Shown here piece after piece: positions 25,140 to 36,261 of a DNA stretch of 64,000 nucleotides. The stretch covers positions 9,796,001 through 9,860,000 of the forward strand of contig CM070581.1 in the NCBI GenBank assembly GCA_036346355.1, read 5' to 3'. The notes under the pieces were generated by a model. That model did not search any database. It saw only the letters and a program-made list of their open reading frames with translations, and was not told where the DNA came from. The DNA is from Rhipidocladum racemiflorum (lineage: Eukaryota; Streptophyta; Magnoliopsida; Poales; Poaceae). Position 1 is the stretch's first letter, and every line of letters starts with the position of its first letter. A program made the position numbers and the translations under genes.

Positions 25140-25830
25140 TATTCGAAATTGCTAATTTAAGGTCATCCTCGTAAAAGATTTGGCGAAGACTCCTTCTTCT
25201 TTAAGAACCGGTAGCAACTCCCACTCAAAGGCTCTCTTATTGTGACAAGTGGCATCACTTCCTTCTTTTCTCTACTTTCCTTCTCCCTCAAAGATTCTCA
25301 TTGTGACAAGTGGTATCACCTCCTTCATCCTCCATTCCCTTCCCCTCAAACTCAAAATAATTTTTATTTCAAATTTTTCCCTAAGTTTTTGAAAAAAAAA
25401 AGTATTTTTCAACCATTCTCAAAAGTTTTTTAAGCAAACTTTTCGAATCAAAAATTTGTGAAGTAGAAACTTTTCAAATGAAAGTTTGTTGAATAAAAAC
25501 ATGTCAATCCAGAAGTTTTTGAATTGAATATTTTCGGAGCTGAAACTTTTCGAGTTGGAACATTTTGATTTGAAAATTTTTGATTTAAATTTTTTAGTTT
25601 TAAATTTTGGATTAAATTGTTTTGTGTTGAAACTTCCTATTTAAATTTTTCAAAATTTAAATATTTAAATTTAAATTTTTTGTGTTAGAGAGGGAAGAAA
25701 GGGGGATGGAGTGAGTAGGGAAAAGGGAAGGTGGAGATGGATGGAGAAGATCATTCATGGCATCCTAGAAAGATGTCCTTAAATTTGTTAGTTTGATATT
25801 AACCTCAAAATAGTCATGCTCAATATTATT
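25140..25830. repeat. Degenerate GAAACTTTT-repeat element, copy B
   Basis: It has the same order as copy A: GAAATTGCTAATTT at the left, CT-rich DNA with CTCAAACTCAA, a core of about 20-base TTGAAACTTTT-like units (25360-25690), a purine-rich GGATGGAGAAGAT segment, then CTCAAAATAGTCATG. Both copies run in the same direction about 13 kb apart. Confidence 0.6.
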
Positions 25831-26056
25831 CCCTCCATGCTGAAATATAGTCGAATTTTGATTTTGCACGAGGATTAAGGCTACAATGAGAAATATAAGA
25901 TGTATTTTGACTTTATAAAATGATTAAAGTTGCGATAAAATTAAGAAAGATACGAGGAAAAATAACTTAGCTATCCCACTTAATTGACTTGAAAGATGAG
26001 ATATAATACTTTGTATGTGTGATAGTAAATAAATACACATGATTAAGAGGGAATAA
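25828..26056. mobile_element. Stowaway-like MITE, decayed
   Basis: The left end TTATTCCCTCC is matched by GAGGGAATAA at the right end in inverted order, next to TA-rich flanks. The left arm reads on as CTGAAATATAGTCG, as in Stowaway MITEs that begin CTCCCTCCGT. The exact boundaries are soft. Confidence 0.5.
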
Positions 26057-26157
26057 ATAGGGGTATAGCAAGAAAAGCCTCATTAAATATATATACAAAT
26101 CATATTTTTAAACAAGACTATTCCAACTATAGGCTTTACATTTAACGAATTGAGTAC

Positions 26158-26347
26158 TTCCACTATTAATGTATTTACTTAACTATGCTCTATGTTTGCA
26201 AGCTGTATTCTACTCCTATAAGCAACATTTTGTTTACATTGTGTGCTAATGATTCCACTATTAATGTATTGACTTAATTATACTCTATGTAAGCAAGATG
26301 TGTTCTACTCCTATAAGCAACATTTTGTCTACATTGTGTGTTAATGG
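26158..26347. repeat. Two-copy tandem duplication, 95-base unit
   Basis: The unit starting TTCCACTATTAATGTATT at 26158 begins again at 26253, and both copies end with a TTTACATTGTGTG/CTACATTGTGTG motif. They differ by a few substitutions. No function is apparent. Confidence 0.75.
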
Positions 26348-26734
26348 CACTAAACTATATCAAGTTATGTAAGTGGAAGTGCCTGGAGGACCAAAAAGTA
26401 CTATCTCCAATGAATCGCAGACGTTAGCATTGACTTCGAGATACCACATGTTATTACCAACCAAAAAAAAAACTATATTATTACATGCTACTTGCTTGAG
26501 TTGGTGCAATTTGACTGTTGGAAGTCTGACAATTTAATTGACGAATTTGTAGAATGCGTGCTCTTTCAAGTTATATATGGTGGGTGGAGAACTTCTGCAT
26601 GTTTGACTTAATAAACTAAGCATATACATTGACGACGATTAAAGACTAATATTCTATTTTAGCTATACCTTTATAAGAAAAAGTCTATAATAAAGAATAA
26701 AGACTCATAACCCATTATCTGGTTACAACTCCAC
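26348..26734. other. No gene seen
   Basis: AT-rich spacer left of the helicase pseudogene. The missing 3' exons of the helicase were looked for here and not found. Confidence 0.35.
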
Positions 26735-26998
26735 ATTAGTACAAAAATCGTCATTAGTGATGGTTTTTAACTAACATCAGTGGTGGTTTTGAAACCATCA
26801 CAGATTAAGTGCCACTGATAATCGGGGATTATCAGTGGTGGTTTCAAAACCGCCACAGATAATACTATTAGTGACGGTTTTTAGCTAAAACTGCCATAAA
26901 TACTCATATTATCAGTGGCGGTTTTTGGCTAAAACCGTCACAAATATTCATATTATTGGTGGCGGTTTTAGCCAAAAACCGCCACAAATAATTTCAGA
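26735..26998. mobile_element. CACTA-type subterminal repeat MITE
   Basis: Copies of GTGGCGGTTTT and AAACCGCCAC alternate and fold back on each other, as in the elements ending at 14838 and 36736. The terminal CACTA motif is decayed (TAGTACAAAAAT at the left). It lies just past the last recognisable helicase exon. Confidence 0.5.
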
Positions 26999-27049
26999 CA
27001 TAAAATAAGAAATCGGTATTTCGAGCACAACACTGGTCAAAATTAAATT

Positions 27050-29932
27050 TTCCAATGAACTTAATATAAATATCCTCCTGCAAAGGAAGTAAGCTTAAAT
27101 ATATATTTTTCTCAACAAGACAATCCAATATACATATTGAATTGCTGCATATGGATGCATAGACAAATAAATCTTTGAACTACTGTGACGTTCGCTTACA
27201 GAATGAAAATGAGCTCAACATAGAACAACGTACTTTCGGTAAGAGAAATACAATAGCATCTCCTTCTTGATCATAACGTGCGGTACGGCCAGCTCTATTT
27301 ATGAAAACACTGGGATCTTGAGGTGGATCGTACTGGATAAGAGAATACATGTTTTCTATCCATAGTTATCAAGGTGACGCCTTGTCGTCCAGTCGACTGG
27401 CGGAGGACGCTTGGACCGGCCGCCTTGCCTGGGAAGAGTTAAACGCCCACCCAAGCATCCAGGCAAGGATTAAGGCAATGGGGCGTCGCGGCGGTCGGAT
27501 TTAGGCGGGCGACGGCCTGTGAGCTGAGCGAATAAGGGCGTGAGGGCGCTGCAGAGCCAGACACACATACCCTAGCAGAGAGGAGGAGAAGCCTCTGTCG
27601 CGCCTCCGCCTTCGCTCCTCCACCGTCGGACCGCCTCCTCCTGGCCCCTCCATCATCGGACCGCCTCTATCGCGCCTCCGCCTTCGCTCCTCCACCGCCG
27701 GACCGCCTTCGCCTCCACCGTCGAACCGCCTCTGCCGCTGCTCCGCCTTGCGCCTCCACCGCCGAACGGCCTCCGTGCCTCCAGATTCGGACCTCCGGTG
27801 AGATCCCCCTCTGCTCCTCCTCTTCCTTCTCAATCTATCTTCCGGAGCCATCGGCGACCGAGACGAAAGCGTCGGCGTCCGGGGCGAAGGCGTTGGGCTC
27901 GGGCTGAGCCGTCGCCATCGGGGGGGCGGAGCCGTCGGTGTCGGGGAGCGGGGGCGTCACGCTCGAGGGGGAACTCAGGGGAGCTTAATAGGATTGCAGC
28001 AGCAGTGCATGTAGTACTATTGCAAAAGTAGTAGTACTACAGAAGTAGTAGTAATATAGTACAGGTAGTTGTACTAGTACTTAGTAGTACAGTAGTAGTA
28101 GAAGTAAAACCCCGATTTCAGATCTCTCTACTGCGAATGGGGAGAGAGAGAGAGAGAGAGAGACGAGGAGAGGGTTAGGAAAAGAAAAGAAAAAAACCAA
28201 ATGAGCTGATTAAGTGGGTCGAAGAGTTAATTTCTTGTAATATGAGATATTATTTTCTTTTATATGGGGTATATTTAATTAATTTCATGTCATATAAGAT
28301 ATTATTTATTATTTATTTTTTCATCGTCTAATCACCGTCTAGGCGGTTGCCTAGGCGGTCCAGGCTCGCCTCGCCTAGCCGGACCGCCGTGACAACTATG
28401 TTTCTATCTGATGACCGAGCTTAAAGAAATAGTTTAGAATTTAGAGGGGGTAAAAGTATAATACTAGAATTCCACTTGAAAGAGCAGAAAAAAATCATGT
28501 GTTTTGCTATAACCTACTTCATCTTCCCATGATAAGGAATTATTGGAGAACCTTTAAGAGAGTTCAGCATTGGAAGAAGAACAGCCCAATAATCTACACA
28601 GGCACATGTTGCAAAATAGCTGCATTCAAGTAAACATCAAAGTCCACAACTTAGCACAACACTACACACCAAACAAATAAGATAAGTGGCCAACAAAATT
28701 TCAGCCCTTCATGTACTTACACCATTATTTTCTTTGCATTCTGCAAAAGGAAATCAACAAGCTGTGATGACTTCTTCGATGCTTCACATATCATATACTA
28801 CACCAAAACAAGCTTGTGATTTGCATGTGGTAGATATGCATAAAGTCATGATCATCAATAAAACAAGATAAATCTGTTACAACCAGTCAAATTGACAGTG
28901 GCAACCATCAATAACCATCCAACTGCTTGTACAAAAGCATCTTGCCATACCTCCAACCGGAGCCCCAGCGGTGTTTTGGATGGACTAAGATCTTGCTGAG
29001 CAGCATCTTTACTCGTTTTCTTAGCCCTCGTCTTAACCTCAACCCTCACCGGATTCCTCAACCCTGCTTTTGACAGCTCCTCGACAGCCCTTGTCTGAGT
29101 AGCCGAAAATAGCCCAGTCCTCAGCTTCGATAACTTTGAAATAATCGAAGTAATCTGCTTCTGAAACCCCAGATCCAAGAGCCTATCAGCCTCATCTTGG
29201 ATCAAAATCTGCCTCCAAAACACATAAAAATGGAAACAACATGAACATATGTCACGCTTGAATCAAAGCAGAAACCAATCACACACAAACTTCCATTGTC
29301 CCCCAAAATCACCTCAAGATTCTTATAGTCCAGAGTGTCCAAGCGCTCCATTATATCGAACAGCTTCCCAGGAGTGCCCACCAGTATGTTTGCACCCTCT
29401 TTCTCCACTTTCTTGAGCTCTGCCTTAATGTCCAACCCACCAACCAGGAGCATGGACGACACGCCCTTCAGCGTCATGAAGAATGGCTGCGCTACATCGT
29501 ATATTTGCGAGAACAATTCTCTCGTGGGAGAGATGATGATGCCAAGAACCTATAAAATTCGGTTCATTTGTTGATCAAAAGTGAACAAGACATGGAATTT
29601 TGTAAGCAAAACAAGAACAGGACAGAGGAGAAAGCATGGAGGTGCGAGCTGACCTCGTGGGGCTTGGGAGGTGAGGAGCGGCGGCGTAGGATCTCGACGA
29701 CAGGGACAAGAAATGCGAGGGTCTTTCCGGAGCCGGTGGCGGCTTCGACGGCCACATCCATGTGCGACAGCAGCAGCGGGATGGCAGCCGCCTACACCAG
29801 CGTGCACCGCCGGAAGCCGCCGCGCTTTAGAGTTTTCACCACCTCAGGGGATAGGGTGGGGAACAGCTCCGAGAACCTCTGCTCCGTCAGCGCGCGCTTC
29901 CTGGCGGCCGCTGCCGCCGGCGAGGAGGCCAT
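27050..29932 (-). pseudogene. DEAD-box RNA helicase (rice RH18-like) pseudogene
   Basis: The intact family unwinds RNA with ATP, typically in ribosome biogenesis. Exons on the minus strand are 29932-29654 (Q motif, AATGSGKT Walker A), 29549-29313 (PTREL, TPGK), 29208-28951 (DEAD, SAT), 28797-28721, 28619-28514, a remnant at about 28466-28493 (SALSSGILV), 27360-27234 (HRAGRTAR-like NRAGRTAR) and a start at 27077 (EDIYIKF). The breaks are TAG at 29792-29794 replacing the Q-motif Gln, TAG at 28514-28516 replacing another Gln, loss of the motif V segment, the hAT-like insertion 27361-28400 and loss of everything after about 27050. A MULE lies 61 bases upstream of the ATG at 29932. The splice sites are still good, so decay is fairly recent. 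The RH18 assignment rests on remembered similarity. Confidence 0.85.
27361..28400. mobile_element. Non-autonomous hAT-like element inside the helicase pseudogene
   Basis: Ends are CATAGTTATCAAGGTGACG and, inverted, CATAGTTGTCACGGCGGTC, flanked by a perfect 8-base duplication TTTCTATC (27353-27360 and 28401-28408), as expected for hAT. The interior is GC-rich with a direct repeat (GCGCCTCCGCCTTCGCTCC, about 27600 and 27673), a GTA-rich tract (28015-28110) and a GA run (28142-28163). No transposase is present. Confidence 0.85.
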
Positions 29933-30003
29933 GGCCAGAGCTGTGTTGCGGCGGTCGGTGTGCTCGGTCGAACTCTGCATCTAGGGTTCCAGACAGGAAA
30001 AAT

Positions 30004-30330
30004 GAATTTTTTTTTTTAAATAATACTTTTTTAAAACTAAATTGCGTTTTTAATATACGGAATAAAAAATTTGCAAAAATAATATGCCGTCGCCAAACGG
30101 TATGGCGAATACCTTATTTTCGCCATACCGTGTGGCGAATACCCTATTTTCGCCACACGGTTCGGCGACAATACCCTAACCGCCGCAATTAAGCTGCTAC
30201 ACGGGTATCAAGGGTATTTTCGCCAAATGGTATGGCGAAGATACTATTTTCGCCGAACCGTGTGGCGAAAACCCTATTTTCGCCATACCATTTGGCAAAA
30301 TTAGGTTGTCGCCGAACCGTTTGGCGAAAT
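30004..30330. repeat. MULE left terminal inverted repeat with phased palindromes
   Basis: After about 87 bases of AT-rich terminus come seven 17-base imperfect palindromes of the form CGCCNNACSGTNTGGCG at 30091, 30121, 30151, 30221, 30251, 30281 and 30310. The spacing is 30 bases (29 once), with one 70-base gap after the third. Spacers are ACCCTATTTT-like. Confidence 0.9.
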
Positions 30331-30406
30331 TGGCTCGGTAAAAAAAGGGCCCCGAGATCGATCGATCGATCTCTGCGCCAAAAGAACAGAGCGCCGCCGT
30401 CGCCGG

Positions 30407-30590
30407 TAGAAAAGAGAGAGAGGGAGAGGAAGGAGAGGGAGAAGGAGAAGGAGAGGAAGGAGAGGGAGAAGGAGAGGGAGAGGAAGGAGAAGGAGAGGAA
30501 GGAGAGGGAGAGGAAGGAGGAGGAGGAGAGGAGAAGAAGGAGAAGGAGAAGGAGAAGAAGAAAAAGAAGAAGAAGAAAGAGGAGGTAACA
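30407..30590 (+). repeat. Purine (GAGAAG) tract inside the MULE
   Basis: About 180 bases are almost pure A/G on the plus strand, built from GAGAAG and GGAGAG units. It follows the inverted repeat and may lie in the leader of the transposase transcript. The frames over it are low-complexity. Confidence 0.85.
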
Positions 30591-31559
30591 TCGCAACTTT
30601 GTTTAATTTCATATTTTTCAATGAAGAGAGTGATTTAGAGTAATGTAATTTAGAGTAGCGATCTAGAGTAGCGCAATTTAGATTAGCGATCTAGAGTAGC
30701 GAAATTTAGATTAGCGATTCTAGTTGTTTAATGTAGAGTAGTGATATTAGTTAGACCTGATTAATTCCGATTAATCGTTATGCCCGATTTTTGACCGTAA
30801 GGAAAAAATGGAATATTTAGGGCTTCGATCACTAGCTAATCGGCCGATTTTTCTGAACATTGCATATTAGTAGCAAATAGGCATGTTATACGTGCGCTAT
30901 ATTATTATAATATTATAGTATCGATATCCCGATAGGTAATTATCGTTGTTCAATTTACGGTACAGATTTTACATTTTAGTAGGGATGCATAAATTTATTT
31001 TGTCTATGTCGTCGCAGTTGATGCTCGGAACCAAGAAATTCGAGGGTATATTATGGCGATGGTGAAGTAAAAAATGGGCGTAATGGAGTGGATTTAAGTC
31101 GCTTATGTCACCATGGCCGAGCACTTGTCCCCCGATACTGTTAGCATTCGTGATATAAAACTTTGGTTGACCCAATTTTTTTTCCCTGGATCCAAGTGTT
31201 TATTCTGTTAGCATCCAAATCGTATACACGCGTAGCAAGGGTGACCCTACCGTGTGGGAGTTGAAGACGATGGAGATCGAACACGCTTGTGGCGTAAATG
31301 GTTAAGATGGTGCAAGGGATCTAGCCTCGATTGTGTGATCTTTGGTGCAAGCTTGCCCTAGGGAAGAGGTGAGTACTCGGTGTGAGCGAGAGCAAGACAT
31401 CGGCTCTGGTGAACAAGTTCAAACGGCGGTGTCGGTTGAGGCGGCGGCAGGGATGATCACATGAATGCAGCAAGCGAAGGTCGGCCGATGAAGGGAGGAT
31501 ATCGATCAACTTGTAGATCAATTGAACGAGACGACCGCATGGCGGCGTAAGAGGAAGCC
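30591..31559. other. MULE internal non-coding DNA before the transposase
   Basis: No conserved frame. TAGAGTAGCGA words recur at 30650-30730. A splice-site-rich 5' UTR of the transposase is plausible. Confidence 0.4.
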
Positions 31560-33640
31560 GAAATGTTGGACCCAATCGATACCATCACGAAGATGATGAC
31601 CGGGAAGAAGATGATGAAATGCATGGTAGCACTCGCTCAGCGGAGGTACCCATCCCCGATGAATGGAACAGGCAGAACAAAGCGGGTATGGAAGCTTTGT
31701 GGGGCCATGACTCGCATTGTGAGTATGGTACTGGTGCCATTCGGTTGAATCAAATGTTCCCGAACAATTCAGAATTGAAGTTGGCAGTGAGCTTGTGGGC
31801 ACTATCGCTGCAAAGAGAGTTTCGGGTTGTCCTGTCTAGCCTAGATAAGTACACAGTGAAGTGCGTAATCGATGGTTGTGAATTTAAAGTACATGCATAC
31901 AAGCCGAAGTGTGAGACATATTGGATTGCATCAAGAGTGGACGAGCACACATGCAGACTAGAAAATGTTCTTGTCAAACACCGTAATTTGAATGCGCTGT
32001 AATAGCCAGCGTGATGTTTAATGAAATAATTTAGAAGCGGGATATCGAGTGTTCGTATATTCAGAAAGCAATGTTACGAACATTTAAGTATCAGATAAGC
32101 TACTCCATGGCCTGGCGTGCGAAGCAGAAAGCATTAGAGAAGAGGTTTGGCACATACGAGGCATCGTATTGCAACCTACCTCGTGTGCTTGAAGTACTAA
32201 GCAAACCAATCCTGGCACATACACCGCTTTCAAAGAAAGCGGCGTATGCAAATGGGATCTGTACATTTCGTCGTGCTTTCTTTTCATTGGGGCCTTGCAT
32301 TGCGTCATTCAGGTACCGTCGTCCATTGCTTTGTGTTGATGGCACATTTTTGACTGGAAAATACAAGGGGCAGATTCTAACAGCCATTGCAATTGATGCG
32401 AACAACCACATACTTCCATTGGCCTTTGCTTTTGTTGAGGGTGAGAATCGGGATAGTGGCCGTGGTTTTTCGCACATCCGAAGGTGGGGGTAGTTGGTGA
32501 TCGGCCCAAAGCATGTGCATCATTCATGATCGTCACAAAGGTATCCTCTCGGCAATCAAGACTCTACAGGAGGACCGAGATGAACCATTTTCGTGGCCTG
32601 ACTGAGCAATGTGGTGCATGAGACATTTGGGTGCCAATTTCTTCAGCGGTTCAAAAGCAAGAAACTGATGAATCTGTTTAAGAGGTTATGCAAGCGTAAT
32701 CGTGCACGTAAGTTCAACGCCGCTATTTGCCGAAGTTGGATAAGCACACCAGGCGCATATCGAAGAGATGAAGAAGCAACCACCTACGCCGAATCTAATG
32801 TCCACCCAAAAGGCTAACACCCCTTGGGGAGCTCGATCCTCCTAATATGAGGAGACGAACGTCAAGGAACATTAAGTGTTTCGCAGATCGATAGAGGCCG
32901 AGCCTCTAGAGAAGTGGGCATTGCTCCATGACACCGAGGCGCCAGGTTAGTATGGTACATTAAAATATCAAAACAAACAATAAACAATTTGGCCTCGTTG
33001 TTCTAAACTGCTTTTGCGTTGAATGTGTTTGGCGTGATGACAACGAACATAGCCGAGGTTTACAATTGGGTCATCCGAGGCCTCCGTCCGCTTCCGCTTG
33101 TGGCCATCCTTGAAGGCATGTTGCACGGCATCGTTAGCTACTACCAAAAAGGCATGGAAGCGGTACTTCATGCCTCCACATTGCAAACGCCGTATTGTTC
33201 GCGTGATGATGACCTACATGGAGGAACGAACCATGAAAGCTCAAAGAAGATATGGTGCGTAGCTACTGGGTCATCGAATACCGCCGAGGTGACTCTTCGG
33301 TGCAAAAGGGGATTGGGAACCGACACAAATGTTATTACGCACGAGGTTAATCTAGGCCAAGGGGCATCTGGATGGTGTGAATGCACTGCAATAAGCCAAG
33401 ACTTCTCCATATTCCTTGCTCACACGTGATGGCCGCTTGTGGGCAAATTGGGATGAACACGCCGCAATACATGTCCCCTTTCTACTTGAAGGATCATGTT
33501 GTCCATATCTGGTCGGGTGAGTTTCGTGGTTTTCGTGCACACGGTGATTTCACTGCGATTAATGCAGATGAGGGCATCTGCTTGCCGGATCCAACCTTGC
33601 GGAGGTGTGCGGAAGGGCGATCCTGGTCGCCCACGTACTA
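31560..33640 (+). pseudogene. MULE transposase (MuDR/FAR1-type), frame-broken
   Basis: The ancestral protein cuts and inserts the element. Parts appear in order in different frames. 31740-32002 is the MuDR DNA-binding domain (SELKLAVSLWAL, KYTVKCVIDGCEFKVHAYK). 32071-32480 holds the catalytic-core start with CVDGTFLTGKYKG, whose Asp is the first DDE residue. 32510-32610 reads CIIHDRHKGILSAIKTL, with the second Asp. 33019-33429 is the core end (NIAEVYNWVIRGLR). 33370-33470 is the SWIM zinc finger (CNKPRLLHIPCSHV). Several stops and frameshifts (near 32490, 32622 and 33385, among others) prevent a full-length product. It could be mobilised only in trans. Confidence 0.85.
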
Positions 33641-34117
33641 GGCGCATTCGCAAGCGACATGGATGAATCTGAAGTGGGTGGCCCTCTTAGGAGGTGTGTT
33701 CTGAAAAGGGCGAGTATGGTCACAAGGCAAACCAGTGCACGTAGGGTGTATGTTCTGAAAGTGGTGGTGGCTATGTATCGAAATATGTTATTATATGCAC
33801 GTTGGATGTTTTTTATTGTAATATTGACGCGATTGAGTGTCTTTTATTCATGTATGTTGTGTCTCTCACATGTTGTGTACTTTTATTTATGTTCACCCCT
33901 TATGTCTTTTATACATATATGTATTGTAATATTGACGTGATTGGTTGTCTTTTATTCATATATGTTGTGTCTTTTATTCGGATATGTTGTGTTTGTCACA
34001 TGTTGTGTACCTTTATTTATGTTCAACCCTCATGTCTTTTATTATTATACGTTGTGTACTTTTATTCACATATGTCGTGCTTGTATGATTTATGTTGAAA
34101 CATTTCTATGTGCAGGG
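33641..34117 (+). repeat. T-rich intergenic repeat between the two MULE genes
   Basis: The words TTTTATTCATATATGTTGTG, TCACATGTTGTGTAC and ATTTATGTTCA recur three to four times between 33840 and 34090. The open frames here are repeats of this pattern. It is likely the transposase 3' region. Confidence 0.5.
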
Positions 34118-35080
34118 ATGGAGCAGGTCGACTCATTCCTGGACCCTGTCTTGGATGCGCGGCACCGTGCGCACGTCCACACGACAGAGGGGAATGACAA
34201 GTTGCCCTTATCATGGATTCGTGTGCCTAACAAGGCATGGTGCGTTGACGCCGCTTCCACACCAGGTTAGTTGCAGTACTTGTACATGTTCCATTGTTCG
34301 TACAATTAGTGTTCATTACATTCAATTCATTCAACTCTGTGGTTCTTCGTTAGGCTTGCACGTGCCGGGCTGCTTCCGCTAGTCCGCATGGTGGAGGGTT
34401 CAGTTGACGACCCCGTCGAGCACGATCCCCAGGCACAGGGTGACGACCAATGGCCGTCGCGGCGTTTCGTGACCACTCACTTGTTAGCGTGTTTGGTCGA
34501 TCACCGGAGGCCGAGACGCACACTTTTCACCTGCTCGCCGGGGAGATGACGGTGACTCCAGTACGCATAAGCGGTATTCTCCAACCACCACAACGGGCAT
34601 ACCGCATTGATCGCAGGCACGCTTTCGGTTGTACAACAAGAAGCCCAACACACACCTCCTGGACCATATCGTGAGTGCGAGCCAAAACAGAGGAGGCGTC
34701 TCGGCAAGTCTCCTAAGGGCAAGAGGGTTCATCCTCTCGAATGGTAATCGATAAGGGGAAGCAGCGGCCGAGGTCCGCGACGCAACAAATCCTTGACGCA
34801 TTACAAAGGCCATCCGCAACCCCGGTGGTATTAACATAGGGGCGCCGGAAATCGGGAAGGCATGCCCATATGGGAGGGCAGGACTCACAGAATGCACACA
34901 AACAAGTTACTTCTTACACCCCAGAGGCGTATGGCATAGGCTACCCATTCGGCGGCAACCTGAGCATCAACGCACGGCCATGGAGCTCTTTCATAAGAGA
35001 GATTGAGCGGTGTCCTAACAAATCGCACAAGATTGACAGTGATGTAATATGTAGAAAATGTATGGCATCATTCCCACTCT
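34118..35080 (+). pseudogene. Plant mobile domain (MAIN-like) gene fragment carried by the MULE
   Basis: PMD proteins (Pfam PF10536) include Arabidopsis MAIN and MAIL1, nuclear factors in silencing and genome stability, and they also occur in transposons. A first exon runs from ATG 34118 (upstream TGCAG acceptor) to ACACCAG|GTTAG at about 34265. A second begins at about 34351 with LARAGLLPLVRMVEG and leads, after a frame change, into ETHTFHLLAGEMTVTPVRIS (34516-34575), the most typical PMD motif. Later pieces (34880-35060: YGIGYPFGG) are less clear. It is in the same orientation as the transposase. It is broken by shifts, so it is not functional as read. Confidence 0.65.
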
Positions 35081-35286
35081 GAACATAGGCGGAACGATCA
35101 CTTGTTCCACCATTACAATCAGTGTTATTGGCACTTCTCCTAGCAATGCCGTCAACCATTTAATATCCGTTGTATCTGCTGCACTAAGGTTGAGTTTGCG
35201 TACTAAGATTCTTTGTTTGCATCTACATGCTTTTGTTATTGTCCTTTCTCATATTATGTCTTACCATTTAATTCTATCAGCGTAAA

Positions 35287-35830
35287 CAACGGCGTAGATG
35301 AAAAATTTTCCTATAATATGGTAGTCCATATATCAAAGAGCAAATCTGCGGTATTCGTGCTTGAAAAATACATTCGAACGAGACATTTTACAGTCAGAAA
35401 AGGCTTAAAAGTTATTGTTGACAATAGTACTTAGGGTTATTGTGGCGGTATATTTTTGTAGTGGACAAAGGCGTAGATGAAAAATTTTCCCATAATATGG
35501 TAGTCCATATATCAAAGAGCAAATCTGCGGTATTCGTGTTAAAAATACATTCGAACGAGACATTTTACAGTCATTAAAAGGCTTAAAAGTTATTGTTGAC
35601 AATAGTACTTAGGGTTATTGTGGCGGTATATTTTTGTAGTGGACAAAGACGTAGATGAAATTTTTCCCATAATATGGTAGTCCATATATTAAAGAGCAAA
35701 TCTGCGGTATTCGTGCCAAAAAATACATTCGAACGTGACATTTTAAAGGCTGCAGTATATTTTTGCAGTGAACAAAGGCGTAGATGAAATATTTTTTATA
35801 ATATGGTACGATACATACATATTTTTGCAT
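35287..35830. repeat. Tandem repeat, about 178-base unit, inside the MULE
   Basis: Units beginning CAA(A/C)GGCGTAGATGAAA start at 35287, 35466, 35644 and 35773. The first two are nearly full length and alike (TATAATATGGTAGTCCATAT, GAGCAAATCTGCGGTATTCG). The third carries an internal deletion of about 50 bases and the fourth is partial. Confidence 0.85.
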
Positions 35831-35889
35831 AAATGGAACATCCAACACTATATGCATGTGGTATAATTATTTTATTCCATATTTTATAC

Positions 35890-36244
35890 ATTTTCGCCGT
35901 ACGGCTTGGCGACTACCTATTTTCGCCATACGGCTTGGCGAACTATATATTTTCGCCGTATAGTATGGCGACTACCTATTTTCGCCGAACGGTGTGGCGA
36001 ATACCCTATTTTCGCCACAACGTACGGCGAAAATAGCCTAACCCATGTTTCTGGACAATTAATAGCGCAATTAGCCTATTTTCGCCGAACCGTGTGGCAA
36101 AAATAGGGTATTCGCCAGACGGTTCGGCGAAAATAGGGTGTTCGCCATACCGTTTGGCGACGGCACATTATTTTTGCAAATTTTTTATTCCGTATATTAA
36201 AAACGCAATTTGATTTAAAAAAAGTATTATTTAAAAAAAAATTC
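35890..36244. repeat. MULE right terminal inverted repeat with phased palindromes
   Basis: Eight 17-base palindromes start at 35895, 35924, 35954, 35983, 36013, 36083, 36113 and 36143, spaced 29-30 bases, with one 70-base gap. Counted from the outside this is three, gap, five, the mirror of the left end (three, gap, four). The outer 85 bases match the left terminus closely. Confidence 0.9.
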
Positions 36245-36261
36245 CAGAAAAAATTGATGAT

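Larger units (their letters stand above)
30004..36244 (+). mobile_element. Mutator-like element (MULE), complete with target duplication
   Basis: Long terminal inverted repeats begin GAATTTTTTTTT at 30004 and mirror to 36244. They share CAAATTGCGTTTTTAATATA-type outer sequence and the palindrome arrays. The flanks CAGGAAAAAT (29994-30003) and CAGAAAAAAT (36245-36254) are a 9-10 base duplication with one mismatch, typical for Mutator. Inside lie a purine tract, a decayed transposase (31560-33640), a PMD gene fragment (34118-35080) and a tandem repeat (35287-35830). The element is 6241 bases and sits in the 5' region of the helicase pseudogene. Confidence 0.9.

Noticed and set aside
30232..30588. 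Open frames rich in Lys/Glu/Arg or Ser/Leu over the GAGAAG tract
   Set aside because: They arise from the purine tract alone and have no domain.
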